Origin: Bacteroidales bacterium
Lineage (GTDB): Bacteria > Bacteroidota > Bacteroidia > Bacteroidales > UBA932
Length of the DNA stretch: 64,000 nucleotides
Assembly (NCBI GenBank): GCA_017557535.1
Contig: JAFYYM010000084.1
Span: 35,263 to 99,262 of the forward strand
Direction: 5' to 3'
The notes below the pieces were generated by a model. The model saw only the letters and a program-made list of their open reading frames with translations, did not search any database and was not told the DNA's origin. The position numbers and the translations under genes were made by a program. Below are positions 44,050 to 54,123 of this stretch, one piece after another (position 1 is the first letter of the stretch; each line of letters begins with the position of its first letter).

Positions 44050-45102
44050 TCAGAAAGTAGCTTCAGTTGGCGGAACTCCGAAACGGCCTCCCAGAACTAA
44101 TTTCGCCTTAAGAGTAACTGTCTTCTCATCATCCGGGACATTTCCATCTACCATCTTCTGGAGAAGGGCAAATGACTTCTCAGCTATCTCCGCGAGAGGC
44201 TGGACGACATGCGGGATGACAGGCTTCTTGAGATCATAAATATCGCTTTCGTCAAAACAGACAAAAGAGAAATTTTTGGGAAGATTAAGACCTAACACGT
44301 TGAGGGCGTTGAAACTGTACATGGCCAGTTTCTTGGTGGGCAGGATGAAAGCCTCGGTTCCGCGCTTGACCGCGTCGCGGAAAACCTCGATGACTCCCCT
44401 CTTGGCCGCATCGGCATCGTAATCGATCCTGTGAAGCTTAATCTCATTCTTGAGACCCGCATCTTCCATGGCCTTTGTGTAACCGAATTCCCTATCCGTG
44501 AGACTGGTGACTCCCAACTTATAGGAAAGCATCTCAATCTTTCCGAAACCTTGATGGAAAAGATACTTAGTGGCAATGACGCCGGCATCAACATTATCAA
44601 CCATCACCCTTCCGAACCCGTCACCAGGGACATCCCTATCGATCAAGACAGTCGGAATGCCTATGTTGGTGGCCCTCTCAAGAGCTTTCTCACCTCCAAG
44701 GCAAGGAGCCACGATCAAACCCTCAACATTGTAGCCTACCATAGTCTCGACAAGATGCGCGAGCTTTTCAGGATTCTCCTCCGAAGATGCGAAAATCACG
44801 GTGTAACCATCTTTGTAGGCGATATTCTCGATATGCCTGCATATCTCGGCGAAAAAGGGATTCGCCAAGTCAGAGACTATCACAGCCACGGAGTGCGACT
44901 TGCCGCTTCGAAGGGAAGCGGCGGCGTTGTTTCGCCTGTAACCTAATCTTTTGGCCACCTCGAGAACCCTGGCTGCCGTATTGGGATTGACAGGACAGTC
45001 CAGACGTCCATCCTTGCCCATCTTAGCGTTCATCACGAACGATACGAGGGTCACTGATACACCCGCTTCACGGGCGACATCCCTGATTGTTACTTTCTTC
45101 AT
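44050..45102 (-). CDS. LacI-family transcriptional regulator
   Basis: The 350-residue regulator begins with the LacI helix-turn-helix (VTIRDVAREAGVSVTLVSFVM) but has an extended loop before the hinge helix (KMGKDGRLDCPVNPNT), a form known from Bacteroidota. The hinge is AASLRSGKSHSVAVIV. A sugar-binding periplasmic-type domain follows (ANPFFAEICRHIE, VIFASSEENPEK, VCFDESDIYDL). It lies 37 nt downstream of hppA and 3.3 kb from the start of an arabinofuranosidase locus, which it might control (inference). Confidence 0.93.
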   Translation of the reverse strand: MKKVTIRDVAREAGVSVTLVSFVMNAKMGKDGRLDCPVNPNTAARVLEVAKRLGYRRNNAAASLRSGKSHSVAVIVSDLANPFFAEICRHIENIAYKDGYTVIFASSEENPEKLAHLVETMVGYNVEGLIVAPCLGGEKALERATNIGIPTVLIDRDVPGDGFGRVMVDNVDAGVIATKYLFHQGFGKIEMLSYKLGVTSLTDREFGYTKAMEDAGLKNEIKLHRIDYDADAAKRGVIEVFRDAVKRGTEAFILPTKKLAMYSFNALNVLGLNLPKNFSFVCFDESDIYDLKKPVIPHVVQPLAEIAEKSFALLQKMVDGNVPDDEKTVTLKAKLVLGGRFGVPPTEATF

Positions 45103-45139
45103 CTTGTTGATCTATTTATTTGTCCGTTTATTATCGATA

Positions 45140-47332
45140 TTATCCGTGGATCATGACGATGAGTCCAGCCATCACAATGGAGACCATGCTCATCAGCTTG
45201 ATGAGAATATTAAGCGAAGGACCGGAGGTGTCCTTGAAAGGATCTCCGACAGTGTCTCCAACGACGGTAGCGTGGTGATTCACAGAATTCTTGCCTCCAA
45301 AATGGCCGTCCTCGACATATTTCTTGGCGTTATCCCAAGCACCTCCAGAGTTGGCGAGGAAGATGGCGAGAATGAATCCGGCCCCGAGGCCTCCGATGAG
45401 GAGACCCATCACGCCGGCCTCTCCCAGAACAACACCGACCACGATGGGGACGATAATCGCGGTTAGGGCAGGGGTAATCATCTCATGCTGCGCCGCTTTG
45501 GTCGATATCTCGACACAACGTTTGTAATCAGGGCGTTTCTTCCCTTCAAGGATGCCGGCTATCTCACGGAATTGGCGACGGACCTCGACAACCATCTTCT
45601 CAGCGGCGCGTCCAACGGCATTCATTGTCATACCGCAGAACAGGAACGCCATCATCGCCCCAAGGAATACTCCCGTGAGGACACGGGGGTTCATCAGGTT
45701 GACCTGGTAATATTGGACAAGGTCAGGAATAGTCGCCTGGGCCACCTGAACGACACGGTCGCCAATGGTCAGAGCGGTTGTCCCGACATGCTGGAGTCCT
45801 ATCTTGATCTCCTCAATGTAAGAGGCCAGCAAGGCCAAGGCGGTGAGGGCTGCTGATCCGATAGCGAAACCTTTACCTGTGGCGGCGGTGGTGTTGCCGA
45901 GGGCGTCCAAAGTGTCGGTGCGGTGACGAACCTCCGGATCCAGCTCGCTCATCTGGGCATTACCTCCCGCATTGTCGGCGATCGGGCCGTAAGCGTCTGT
46001 GGCCAAAGTGATTCCGAGAGTCGAGAGCATACCCACAGCGGCTATGCTGATTCCATAAAGGCCGAAACTTATCTTGGCCGGATCAAAAGTGAACCCAGTC
46101 GCGAAAAGATAGGAAAGCAAGATCGCCACGACTATCGTCACAACAGGAATACAAGTGGAGATCATTCCCAGTCCTATTCCTTTGATGATGACTGTCGCCG
46201 GACCTGTCTGGGAACTCTCCGCCAGATCCTGGGTGGGCTTGTAGGAATGTGATGTGTAATACTCAGTGGCCTTTCCGATGATCACACCGGCAAGAAGACC
46301 AGAGATCACCGAAAGGCTGAGCTGCCACCAGTTAGGGAAACCGAGGATATAGAAAACTCCGAAAGTGACAGCCGCTATCAAAACCGCGGAAAGGTTGGTC
46401 CCAACGCTAAGGGACTTAAGAAGCTGTTGAAGGCCAGCGCCTTCCTTTGTACGGACAGCATATATTCCTATAATCGAAAGGACAACCCCGATGGCGGCTA
46501 TCATCATTGGAGCCAGGATAGCTTTCATCTGGCTCTCCACTCCCGCACTGAAGAAAGCGGAAGCGCCAAGGGCCATGGTCGCCAGGATGGAGCCGCAATA
46601 CGACTCATACAGGTCAGCTCCCATTCCAGCGACATCGCCTACATTGTCCCCTACGTTGTCGGCTATCGTGGCGGGATTGCGGGGATCGTCCTCAGGGATG
46701 TCCTGCTCCACCTTTCCTACTATATCAGCGCCCACATCAGCCGCCTTGGTGTAGATTCCACCTCCAACCCTGGCGAAAAGAGCCTGGGTGGAAGCTCCCA
46801 TCCCGAAGGTGAGCATGGTGGTTGTGATCACGACAAGCTTCTGGGAGACATCCGGATTGTCTATGCAAGCGTTCAAGACGACCCACCAGATCGAGATGTC
46901 AAGCAATCCGAGGCCGACCACAGTCAATCCCATGACGGCTCCTGAACGGAACGCCAGCTTAAGTCCGGAATTCAGGGACCGGCTCACAGCGTTAGCTGTC
47001 CTGGCGGATGCGAATGTCGCTGTCCGCATGCCGATATAGCCTGCCAGAGCGGAGAAGAAACCTCCCGTCAAAAAGGCGAAAGGAACCCAACCATTCTGGA
47101 CATGAAGCACATAAGCCATGAATGAGAACAGGACGGCAAGCACTATGAACACGATCAAGACCACCTTGTATTGCTGCTTGAGATACGCCATCGCGCCCTC
47201 ACGGACATATTGGGCGATCTCCTTCATCGTGGGAGTACCCTCGCTCTCCTTTTTCATCTGATTGTAGAAAAACCAAGCGAAAAACAGAGCCAACAATGAG
47301 GCGGCGGGAACCAGATAGAACAGGCTATTCAT
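45140..47332 (-). CDS. hppA: Membrane-bound ion-pumping pyrophosphatase
   Basis: The 730-residue pump couples pyrophosphate hydrolysis to export of H+ or Na+ across the inner membrane; about 16 TM segments. Substrate-site signatures are present: [38 protein letters not shown] region and [13 protein letters not shown] near residue 440. [10 protein letters not shown] has Ala at the position that marks the K+-dependent class (Lys in the independent class). Proton versus sodium selectivity cannot be decided here. A TATATTTG -7 element lies at 47401-47408 upstream. Confidence 0.96.
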   Translation of the reverse strand: MNSLFYLVPAASLLALFFAWFFYNQMKKESEGTPTMKEIAQYVREGAMAYLKQQYKVVLIVFIVLAVLFSFMAYVLHVQNGWVPFAFLTGGFFSALAGYIGMRTATFASARTANAVSRSLNSGLKLAFRSGAVMGLTVVGLGLLDISIWWVVLNACIDNPDVSQKLVVITTTMLTFGMGASTQALFARVGGGIYTKAADVGADIVGKVEQDIPEDDPRNPATIADNVGDNVGDVAGMGADLYESYCGSILATMALGASAFFSAGVESQMKAILAPMMIAAIGVVLSIIGIYAVRTKEGAGLQQLLKSLSVGTNLSAVLIAAVTFGVFYILGFPNWWQLSLSVISGLLAGVIIGKATEYYTSHSYKPTQDLAESSQTGPATVIIKGIGLGMISTCIPVVTIVVAILLSYLFATGFTFDPAKISFGLYGISIAAVGMLSTLGITLATDAYGPIADNAGGNAQMSELDPEVRHRTDTLDALGNTTAATGKGFAIGSAALTALALLASYIEEIKIGLQHVGTTALTIGDRVVQVAQATIPDLVQYYQVNLMNPRVLTGVFLGAMMAFLFCGMTMNAVGRAAEKMVVEVRRQFREIAGILEGKKRPDYKRCVEISTKAAQHEMITPALTAIIVPIVVGVVLGEAGVMGLLIGGLGAGFILAIFLANSGGAWDNAKKYVEDGHFGGKNSVNHHATVVGDTVGDPFKDTSGPSLNILIKLMSMVSIVMAGLIVMIHG

Positions 47333-47375
47333 AACCCCAGAAATTTAAACTTTTAATTCTTATTCAATAAAATAA

Positions 47376-47401
47376 GTCCTCTGGACCGTTGGTCAGAGGA
47401 C
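47376..47401 (-). terminator. Terminator-like hairpin between the MGH1-like gene and hppA
   Basis: GTCCTCT (47376-47382) pairs with AGAGGAC (47395-47401), extended by GAC/GTC after one bulge. On the minus strand it is followed by TTATTTTATT. It overlaps the G of a TATATTTG -7 element, so termination of the locus and start of hppA transcription are closely placed. Confidence 0.6.
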
Positions 47402-47408
47402 AAATATA
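47401..47408 (-). promoter_or_regulatory. Possible hppA promoter -7 element
   Basis: Minus-strand TATATTTG matches TAnnTTTG, about 69 nt upstream of the hppA start. No convincing TTTG is found at the -33 distance. Confidence 0.45.
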
Positions 47409-47427
47409 AGAAAAAACTATTAAAATT

Positions 47428-49008
47428 TTATATAACTGTTTTAATAGCGTAAGAATCAGACTCGAAGGCTTTTTTCCCGTCGACATAGACAAAGAAGCCT
47501 TTTCCCTTGCCGAAATGGTCCCCTTCCTTGTCATAAATGAGAGATAACTCTTTCCCGGCTACATAGATCTTTGAGAGAGAGAACCAATCCCACTCTCCTT
47601 CAGGAAGGAGGGGCTCAATCACTATGGTTCCATCCAGCTGGGGCTGGAGCCCCATAAGACCGCTGATAATGAGGTCGCAGAAGGAGGAGTGGTTGTAATC
47701 CTTTCCTCTCTCGTAGTATTTGGAACCCTTCTCCATGAGCATTTTCCTCGCTATCCACTCCCCTGTGAAAGGATCCTGGTTCTCGTCGATCCAGCAGACC
47801 TTCGTGCCATCAGGTTTGGTCAGGCGGTGGTTGTCGCTATAGGTTTTGAGTGTCTCGAAATAGTCTTTCTTTGTGACCGGGCCCTCACCTTGACGATGCA
47901 GATGACGCTCAAGTGCAGTCAGGGTCTGCGCGGTAGCGAAAGGCCATCCCGGGCCGTTCCACTGGCACTCATGACCTTCATACACCACCTTGAAGCCCTC
48001 TGCCCTCTGTTCCGCTGTAGTGGGGCCATAAGGGGCCTTGAAGCCTTCGGGATCCGTCAGTTGCTTCCATGCGTCAGCCCACTCCGGCTTAGGAATATCA
48101 TATAGCCAAGGTGTGTAGCCATGCTCTTCCCTCGCGGGAGAGAAGGATCCATCCCCATGACGAGGGATAACCTTGTAGAAACGAGCCGACTCATCCCACA
48201 ACTTAGTGTTTATCAATGTCTTGATATGCTCCGCTTTCTTGGCGTAAACCTCTGCCTCATCCGGCTTTCCAAGCATAGTAGCCATAGTGGAAAGAGCCAC
48301 GGCATCGGCGTACATATAGCTGTTGATGGTGGCCCTGTAGCCGGTCGCGTCGGGAGACATGCCGCCGGAAATCGAAACTTCCATACCGTCATGGCCGTCT
48401 CCCTGCCAGAAGAGGCCATCGGGATCATCCCTATGATCACCTTCCCATGCCGCATAGATCTGTTTCAGATCCTCATAAGAATCTTTAATCAAATCCATGT
48501 CAGGATGAACTTTATAGAACTGGAGGAAAGCCTGTGCCGCGGGGAAACTATATCTGCGGGCATCTTTCTTTTCCCTGCACCAGTATGCCGCATAATCCTT
48601 AAGATAGGTCGGATCCTTGATCCAACGGCCCTCGTTGAAATGATGGGCGGCAGGACAACAGATAGCGTTGTATTTCCCGGCCCAGGACACATCGGGAAGG
48701 AACTCGGTGATAATGAATCCTTCAGGGGTTGATTTGACATGCTTCCGGAAAGTCCACCAGCGGAAATACCAAGTCTTCTCAAGTTCCTTGTCAGGGCACT
48801 CGAAGACCGGGATATTCTCTTTCAGGAACTCCGCCGCTTTGGTATTGGGAAATTGCTGGATGTAAACCTCCTCGTCAGTGGCATTGAACCCGGCCACGTA
48901 CTCTGATATCAAAGAATCACCCTCTTCGTCAATCTTCTGCGCCAGATTACCATGACAGCCGGCGACAACTAGACCGACGCCACATAAAAACAATAACAAC
49001 TTTCTCAT
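47428..49008 (-). CDS. MGH1-like glycoside hydrolase, lipoprotein
   Basis: A 526-residue lipoprotein (MRKLLLFLCGVG...AGC) with an (alpha/alpha)6-type body. Conserved text includes ICCPAAHHFNEGRW, DGLFWQGDGHDGMEVSISGG, YKVIPRHG and NGPGWPFATAQTLTAL. It resembles the MGH1-like (mannosylglycerate hydrolase-related, GH63-like) group used on diverse glucosides and mannosides; acid/base residues cannot be named confidently. ATG 49008 was chosen over TTG 49014. It is the last gene of the arabinofuranosidase locus, 15 nt after a GH127 gene, followed by a terminator. Confidence 0.78.
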   Translation of the reverse strand: MRKLLLFLCGVGLVVAGCHGNLAQKIDEEGDSLISEYVAGFNATDEEVYIQQFPNTKAAEFLKENIPVFECPDKELEKTWYFRWWTFRKHVKSTPEGFIITEFLPDVSWAGKYNAICCPAAHHFNEGRWIKDPTYLKDYAAYWCREKKDARRYSFPAAQAFLQFYKVHPDMDLIKDSYEDLKQIYAAWEGDHRDDPDGLFWQGDGHDGMEVSISGGMSPDATGYRATINSYMYADAVALSTMATMLGKPDEAEVYAKKAEHIKTLINTKLWDESARFYKVIPRHGDGSFSPAREEHGYTPWLYDIPKPEWADAWKQLTDPEGFKAPYGPTTAEQRAEGFKVVYEGHECQWNGPGWPFATAQTLTALERHLHRQGEGPVTKKDYFETLKTYSDNHRLTKPDGTKVCWIDENQDPFTGEWIARKMLMEKGSKYYERGKDYNHSSFCDLIISGLMGLQPQLDGTIVIEPLLPEGEWDWFSLSKIYVAGKELSLIYDKEGDHFGKGKGFFVYVDGKKAFESDSYAIKTVI

Positions 49009-49023
49009 ATTCAATTGATTCTA

Positions 49024-50889
49024 TTATTCCTCACCAACCAATGGCACCCACACTTTCATCTTCCCGGCCTCGCGGTTATCCCAAGAATAGTAAGGGATGT
49101 AGTCGAGTACCTGGTCTCCGACATGGGCTGTGATGTCAACAATACCTCCAAGTTTGCCGGCGTCAAAAGTCGTGTCGAACTCAGCGTCTTCGGCGATCCG
49201 CAAAGCATCGAAGCCATCCTTGTTATCAGCCTCCTCTATGCAGTACACCAGAGGACCCCTCTGGATGGCGCGCTTGCCGACATCCTCCTTCACCCTCGGG
49301 TCAGCGGCCACGACCTTGACAGGCATGTCCAAATTCAACCCGATGATATCTCCATCCTTCCATTTGCGGTCAATCACTACGTAACCTTTCTCAACCTGGG
49401 GAGCCACGGTTTCACCATTGACTGCCACGGTGTACTCATCGCACCAACCAGGGACACGGAGACGTATCTGGGTCTTGAGGGAACCCTTAACCCCGACCTT
49501 CAATGAGACGGCACCTTCCCATGGATACTTAGTCTCCTGAGTCATAGTGACTTCCTTGTTTCCGACCTTTATTTTAGCTGAGTTTCCCATATAGAGGTTA
49601 ACCCAGATGGCGTTGTCGGAAACTCCGTAAATATAATTGCCGATGGAAGGGAGGAAGCGGCATATCTGGCTCGGGCAACAAGCGGTCCCATACCAAGGCT
49701 TCCTATGATGCCCGCCTAAAGACTCAAGAGGATTGACATAGAAGAACACGCTGCCATCCAACGATATCCCCGCCAAAGCGCCATTGTACATCGAACGTTC
49801 CATGACATCAGCGAACTTGCTGTCTCCTGTGAACTGATTCATCCTCCAGTTCCAGTAAACCATGCCCACAGAAGCGCAGGTCTCGCAATAAGCGGTCAAG
49901 TTCGGCAAATCATAATCCTCTGTGAAACCCTCATTGCTGCGGCTCTGGCCTATTCCTCCAGTCAAATACATATTCCTCAACACGACGTCATCCCACAGAC
50001 GGTTCAACGCCTCGATGTATCCTTGGTCATGAGTGTAGGCGGCGACATCAGCCATTCCACAATAAAGATACATGGCGCGGACGGCATGGCCGGCGATCTC
50101 ACTCATCTCCCGGACCGGTTTGTCGTCCTGGTGATACTCGTCGTTCCAACGCTTGAGAGGTACTCCGTTGCCTCCAAGGCCGCGTCCCCTCTCGTCCAAA
50201 AGCCATTCGGAGAAATCGAGATACTTCTTCTCGCCTGTCGCCTGATAAAGTTTCACCAGAGCGAGCTCAATCTCTTCATGGCCAGGTACCCAGTCACGCT
50301 TCCCAGGGCCGAACACTGTCATCATGTGATCAGCCATCTTGACACAGACATCAAGAAGCTTCCTCTTCCCTGTCACATTGTAATAAGCCACTCCTGCCTC
50401 AATCATGTGACCGGCGCAGTACATCTCGTGGGCGTCCATTCTTGTCCAGCGATCATCATTCTCCGCGAGGGTGAAAGCCGTGTTGAGATAGCCGTTCTCT
50501 TCCTGGGCGGCGGCAAACTTGTCTATCCACTCGTCGCATTTGGCCTCAAGGACAGGATCGGGGTTGTTCTGGAGAGAATAAGCCATGCCTTCAAGAGCCT
50601 TGTAGACATCGGAATCGTCATATACCTTTCCCTCGTGCTGTCCCACAAGCTTCTCGGCGGCTTTCTCAAAATTGCGGATACGTCCCGTCTGATTCTCTAT
50701 CTGGTCTATGCAGACATTGAGGGTCACATCTTTATGGCTTTTCAACCTGGGTGTCCAGAATGAATCATCAATCTTCACATCGGAAAAATTGACAGGTGTT
50801 ATCATCTTCGCAGTGGCGTCCTTCTCACGCTTCCCGCAGGAAGGGAGAATCAAGACGATCAGGGCGAGTATTGTGAAATATTTCCTCAT
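49024..50889 (-). CDS. GH127 (DUF1680) beta-L-arabinofuranosidase, lipoprotein, copy A
   Basis: A 621-residue lipoprotein (lipobox LPSC) removing beta-L-arabinofuranose. The metal/catalytic set of GH127 is present: CETC (Glu and Cys) in AYCETCASVGMVYWNWRM, and the Cys pair in YGTACCPSQICRF, of which one is the nucleophile and the others bind zinc. Length and layout fit. It is about 80 percent alike by eye to copy B (54124-55986), with the same block order throughout. It lies between the acyltransferase and the MGH1-like gene. Periplasmic. Confidence 0.92.
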   Translation of the reverse strand: MRKYFTILALIVLILPSCGKREKDATAKMITPVNFSDVKIDDSFWTPRLKSHKDVTLNVCIDQIENQTGRIRNFEKAAEKLVGQHEGKVYDDSDVYKALEGMAYSLQNNPDPVLEAKCDEWIDKFAAAQEENGYLNTAFTLAENDDRWTRMDAHEMYCAGHMIEAGVAYYNVTGKRKLLDVCVKMADHMMTVFGPGKRDWVPGHEEIELALVKLYQATGEKKYLDFSEWLLDERGRGLGGNGVPLKRWNDEYHQDDKPVREMSEIAGHAVRAMYLYCGMADVAAYTHDQGYIEALNRLWDDVVLRNMYLTGGIGQSRSNEGFTEDYDLPNLTAYCETCASVGMVYWNWRMNQFTGDSKFADVMERSMYNGALAGISLDGSVFFYVNPLESLGGHHRKPWYGTACCPSQICRFLPSIGNYIYGVSDNAIWVNLYMGNSAKIKVGNKEVTMTQETKYPWEGAVSLKVGVKGSLKTQIRLRVPGWCDEYTVAVNGETVAPQVEKGYVVIDRKWKDGDIIGLNLDMPVKVVAADPRVKEDVGKRAIQRGPLVYCIEEADNKDGFDALRIAEDAEFDTTFDAGKLGGIVDITAHVGDQVLDYIPYYSWDNREAGKMKVWVPLVGEE

Positions 50890-50904
50890 ATTATTGAATA
50901 TTAA

Positions 50905-52077
50905 TTATTTCAGCCAATGTTTCTTAAGCCAGGCCCGGACAGGCTCATCATAAAGCTTAAGCGCCCCGTAAGCCAGCATTATCGAGACCAGGTAAACTGA
51001 GATGAACATACCGATGTGCATCCACAGGGGAGCGTCAGGGTGGCGCCGCACCCATGGGAACTGCATCATCGCTATAGGATAATGGACAATGTACAAAGGA
51101 TATGAGATGTCCCCGAGGAACTTACAGAGTTTCTTTGTCTTAGAGCCTTTGAGAACGCTCCCCGCACCGATAATGACGATCAACGGGAAGAGAAACCACA
51201 CGACCCCGCATTGGTAGAGGCCATCGGCGACACCGACCTTCCCGCCAACACAAGGCATGGAGAGAATCACTATAATGGCAAGGGAGCACCACCAGAAAGC
51301 GTTATTCAAGTGAAGCGGACTGCCACTGGGATTACTCTCAGTCGCCCTGCCCGGCAATATCCTGGCGATCAGCAATCCGCAAAGATAAGGGTACAAGAGA
51401 CGGACGAAGCCAGTGTACATGTGAGGACCGTTCAAAATCCATCCTCCGATAAGATTATACTTCTCGTCCGGGAATATTCCGAAGACATCCCAGCCTAATG
51501 CCAGATCCATCGTGAAGAACATGGAACATACGCAAAGAGCCGCAAGGATAGCCTTCGGAAGCCTTCGGAAAAGGAAAGCATAAAGGATATTGCCCCAATA
51601 TTCGAACATCAGGGACCAGCTGGGGCCGTTGAAACTGGTGATCTCGCCCCATCCCCTGACATCAATCCCCTTTCCGGTAGGAATCATAAGGAGATCCGTA
51701 ATAACACAGAGAAGGAAGAATATCCATCCATTGGACTGGCGAGCCAAAGGGGAAGAGTATCCCTGGAAAAAATAGAAGGCCGCTCCTATGATCACTGAGA
51801 ACACGACCATAGGATGCAGCCTGGTCAAACGTCTTTTAAAAAACTCCCACGTGCTCATTTTGCCCCAACGGTCATCATAGGCGTAACCTGTGACGAAACC
51901 GCTGAGGACAAAGAAGAAATCCACAGCCAGGTAACCGTGGTTGATCGCCTGGGTGGCGAAACTTGTCCTGTAGGTCTCCATCAAATGGTAGCCGACCACC
52001 ATCAAAGCCGCCACGCCACGAAGTCCGTCGAGGATCTCGTAGCGTGGCTTTGCCTTGAAAATGGACTGCTCCGCCAT
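50905..52077 (-). CDS. Acyltransferase family 3 membrane protein (OafA/YrhL-type)
   Basis: A 390-residue protein with about ten TM segments and the family start ILDGLRGVAALMVVGYH, then HGYLAVDFFFVLSGFVTGY and RLTRLHPM. Members transfer acyl (often acetyl) groups to sugars or lipids at the membrane. It lies between a GH127 gene and the DUF1680 gene (52084), with gaps of 6-15 nt, an unusual place for a biosynthetic-type enzyme within a degradation locus. It may acylate the cell's own surface glycan to protect it from the locus enzymes, or remodel an imported product; both are inference. Confidence 0.9.
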   Translation of the reverse strand: MAEQSIFKAKPRYEILDGLRGVAALMVVGYHLMETYRTSFATQAINHGYLAVDFFFVLSGFVTGYAYDDRWGKMSTWEFFKRRLTRLHPMVVFSVIIGAAFYFFQGYSSPLARQSNGWIFFLLCVITDLLMIPTGKGIDVRGWGEITSFNGPSWSLMFEYWGNILYAFLFRRLPKAILAALCVCSMFFTMDLALGWDVFGIFPDEKYNLIGGWILNGPHMYTGFVRLLYPYLCGLLIARILPGRATESNPSGSPLHLNNAFWWCSLAIIVILSMPCVGGKVGVADGLYQCGVVWFLFPLIVIIGAGSVLKGSKTKKLCKFLGDISYPLYIVHYPIAMMQFPWVRRHPDAPLWMHIGMFISVYLVSIMLAYGALKLYDEPVRAWLKKHWLK

Positions 52078-52083
52078 AAGAGG

Positions 52084-54105
52084 CTATCTTACAGGGAACT
52101 CAGTGATTCTCAGCGTAGTGCAGCCGTAAGGAATGAGCTCAATCTCCTCTTCCTCCCCAACTCCGACCTTCCCTTGCTGAATAAAATACGGAATCTGGCC
52201 AGCAGATCCTCTATAGGCCGTCCAATCAAAAAGTTCCCGACCTTTGCATTTTATCACCAAAGGAGCGTTCTCGACATTCCAGGGATAGAGACTTCTGTCC
52301 GTATCCTTACGAACAAGGGAGAAGCGGTTCTTGAAGTTATCCCTAAACAGATCCTGACGGGAAAGGCAGTAGTTCCATTTGTCCGGAGTTGTCACCTCAT
52401 AGTACCACTCACCATACCTGACCCTCTCCTCCGGCTTGAACTCCTTCTTGGTCCACTGCTCTTTAAGTTTGAGAGCGTACACCAGAGGACCTCTCTCGAT
52501 CACGGTTGCCCTGTCATACCATTGGCCGTGGGTGATTTCCATAGGAAGCTCAACGGTCACGACATCACCCTTTGCCCAATTCCTTCTGACTGAGACGATT
52601 CCACCTGCGGCCACAGCCTGGTCGATCTGCTGGCCATTCACCTTCACAACAGGCTCGGCACACCAGGAAGGGATACGGAACTTGATCGGGAACCAAGCTC
52701 CCTTGACCTTCTTGTCAGGGAAATTGACCGTAAGCTTGATATTCTCATCAAATGGATAGAATGTCTCTTCCTTGACACTCACCTTGACTCCATTCGCGAC
52801 AACCGCCTCAACAGTTGAGGGAGCGAAGACCAGAGCGGCGAGGCCACCGTCATCAGTCGCATACCACAGATTCTGGGTGAACTTAGGCCAGCCTTGATGC
52901 ATGTTGGTGGTGCAACAAGGATAACCGTTCAGGACTCCGAAAACCTGATCCGTGTCATCGTGAGGAGTCGAGAAATTACGCATCGTATTGCGTGAACACT
53001 CGATCTGATTGGTCTGCTGGAAATACTGGCGCGCGGTGTAGTCATCATTGGCCTGTGTCGGAAGCGCATTATATGCGACTTTCTCAAGATAGTCAGCCCA
53101 ATGGGGGTCACCGGTAATCCTCAGCATTTCCTCCAAGGAGAACATCATCTCCACGGCGGTACATAACTCGGAGCCACGGACAGGATCGCCAAAATTGATC
53201 AGCTCATCTCCGGCCCAGAGCCCGGTCGGAAGGCCGAGATAGTCACGGATAGTCTTCTCTCCCCTGCTCATAGCCTCCAGAAGATATGGATCCTTGCTCT
53301 GCTGGTAATACACCACAGGCTCCTTGAAGCCTTGCCCCAGATTCACGCAATGCATGCTGTTCTGGGTGCGAAGCATGGTCCCATCATAGAATATCTCGCT
53401 CCAATTGGTGCTCTGCTTGTGGATCAGCTCGCCAAGTTCGAGAAGATATTTCTCTCCGGTGAGATTGTAGAGCCAAAGGACGACCTCGAGGTTGTCCCCT
53501 CCTCTCTGCGCTCCCCAGAACGTCCAATTGTCCAGCGGAAACTGCGGAAGCATCTTCAACTGGTAGCGGAAGTACTTGTCCAGGAACGGGATAACCCTCT
53601 CGTCCTTAGTGGCCATATAGTACTGCTTGATAATCTTCAAGGCCACCATCTTAGGCCACCAGTCATGGGAATTGTTCCTCTGGAGACCAGGCTCGGGACC
53701 ACGGTCGATATCCGGGCCGAAATAGCCGTCTTCTTTCTGTGAGCCGAGAATCGCCTCCACCCAGACTTGGGCCTTGGCTTTCAGGGTCTCGTCATCAAGG
53801 ATATAGGCCAACGGAAGAAGGCCGTCAATCCAGTAAGGTCCTCTCTCCCATGCGTCTCCGTCCCCACCTAGCCAAGCGTTACGCTTGCCTACCACGTTGG
53901 GATAAACCTCGTCCAGATGGCCGGTCAATCCTGTTACCTGAGCTTGCAACTGAAGTTTAAGCCATCCATCGGGCTTGATCGCCCCCAAAGGAAGCTCCAT
54001 GTAGCGGCTCTCAAGAAGAGGAGCCCTATTGGAGATATAATCCTGGGCTAAAGAGGCGGCGGAAGTCAACATAATCGCTCCCAATAGGATTAATAATCGT
54101 TTCAT
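52084..54105 (-). CDS. DUF1680 glycoside hydrolase (GH127/GH146-like)
   Basis: A 673-residue secreted enzyme (signal peptide MKRLLILLGAIMLTSAASLA). Divergent from the two other DUF1680 members here but with the ECxCC site: SELCTAVEMM (Glu, Cys) and NGYPCCTTNMHQGW (Cys pair), plus NRAPLLESRYMELPLGAIKPDGWL at the N-terminus. It probably releases a beta-L-arabinofuranosyl linkage of another type or position. The ATG at 54120 would add MTDKN; 54105 gives a better signal peptide. It starts 18 nt after the GH127 copy B stop. Confidence 0.88.
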   Translation of the reverse strand: MKRLLILLGAIMLTSAASLAQDYISNRAPLLESRYMELPLGAIKPDGWLKLQLQAQVTGLTGHLDEVYPNVVGKRNAWLGGDGDAWERGPYWIDGLLPLAYILDDETLKAKAQVWVEAILGSQKEDGYFGPDIDRGPEPGLQRNNSHDWWPKMVALKIIKQYYMATKDERVIPFLDKYFRYQLKMLPQFPLDNWTFWGAQRGGDNLEVVLWLYNLTGEKYLLELGELIHKQSTNWSEIFYDGTMLRTQNSMHCVNLGQGFKEPVVYYQQSKDPYLLEAMSRGEKTIRDYLGLPTGLWAGDELINFGDPVRGSELCTAVEMMFSLEEMLRITGDPHWADYLEKVAYNALPTQANDDYTARQYFQQTNQIECSRNTMRNFSTPHDDTDQVFGVLNGYPCCTTNMHQGWPKFTQNLWYATDDGGLAALVFAPSTVEAVVANGVKVSVKEETFYPFDENIKLTVNFPDKKVKGAWFPIKFRIPSWCAEPVVKVNGQQIDQAVAAGGIVSVRRNWAKGDVVTVELPMEITHGQWYDRATVIERGPLVYALKLKEQWTKKEFKPEERVRYGEWYYEVTTPDKWNYCLSRQDLFRDNFKNRFSLVRKDTDRSLYPWNVENAPLVIKCKGRELFDWTAYRGSAGQIPYFIQQGKVGVGEEEEIELIPYGCTTLRITEFPVR

Positions 54106-54123
54106 ATTCTTGTCGGTCATAAG

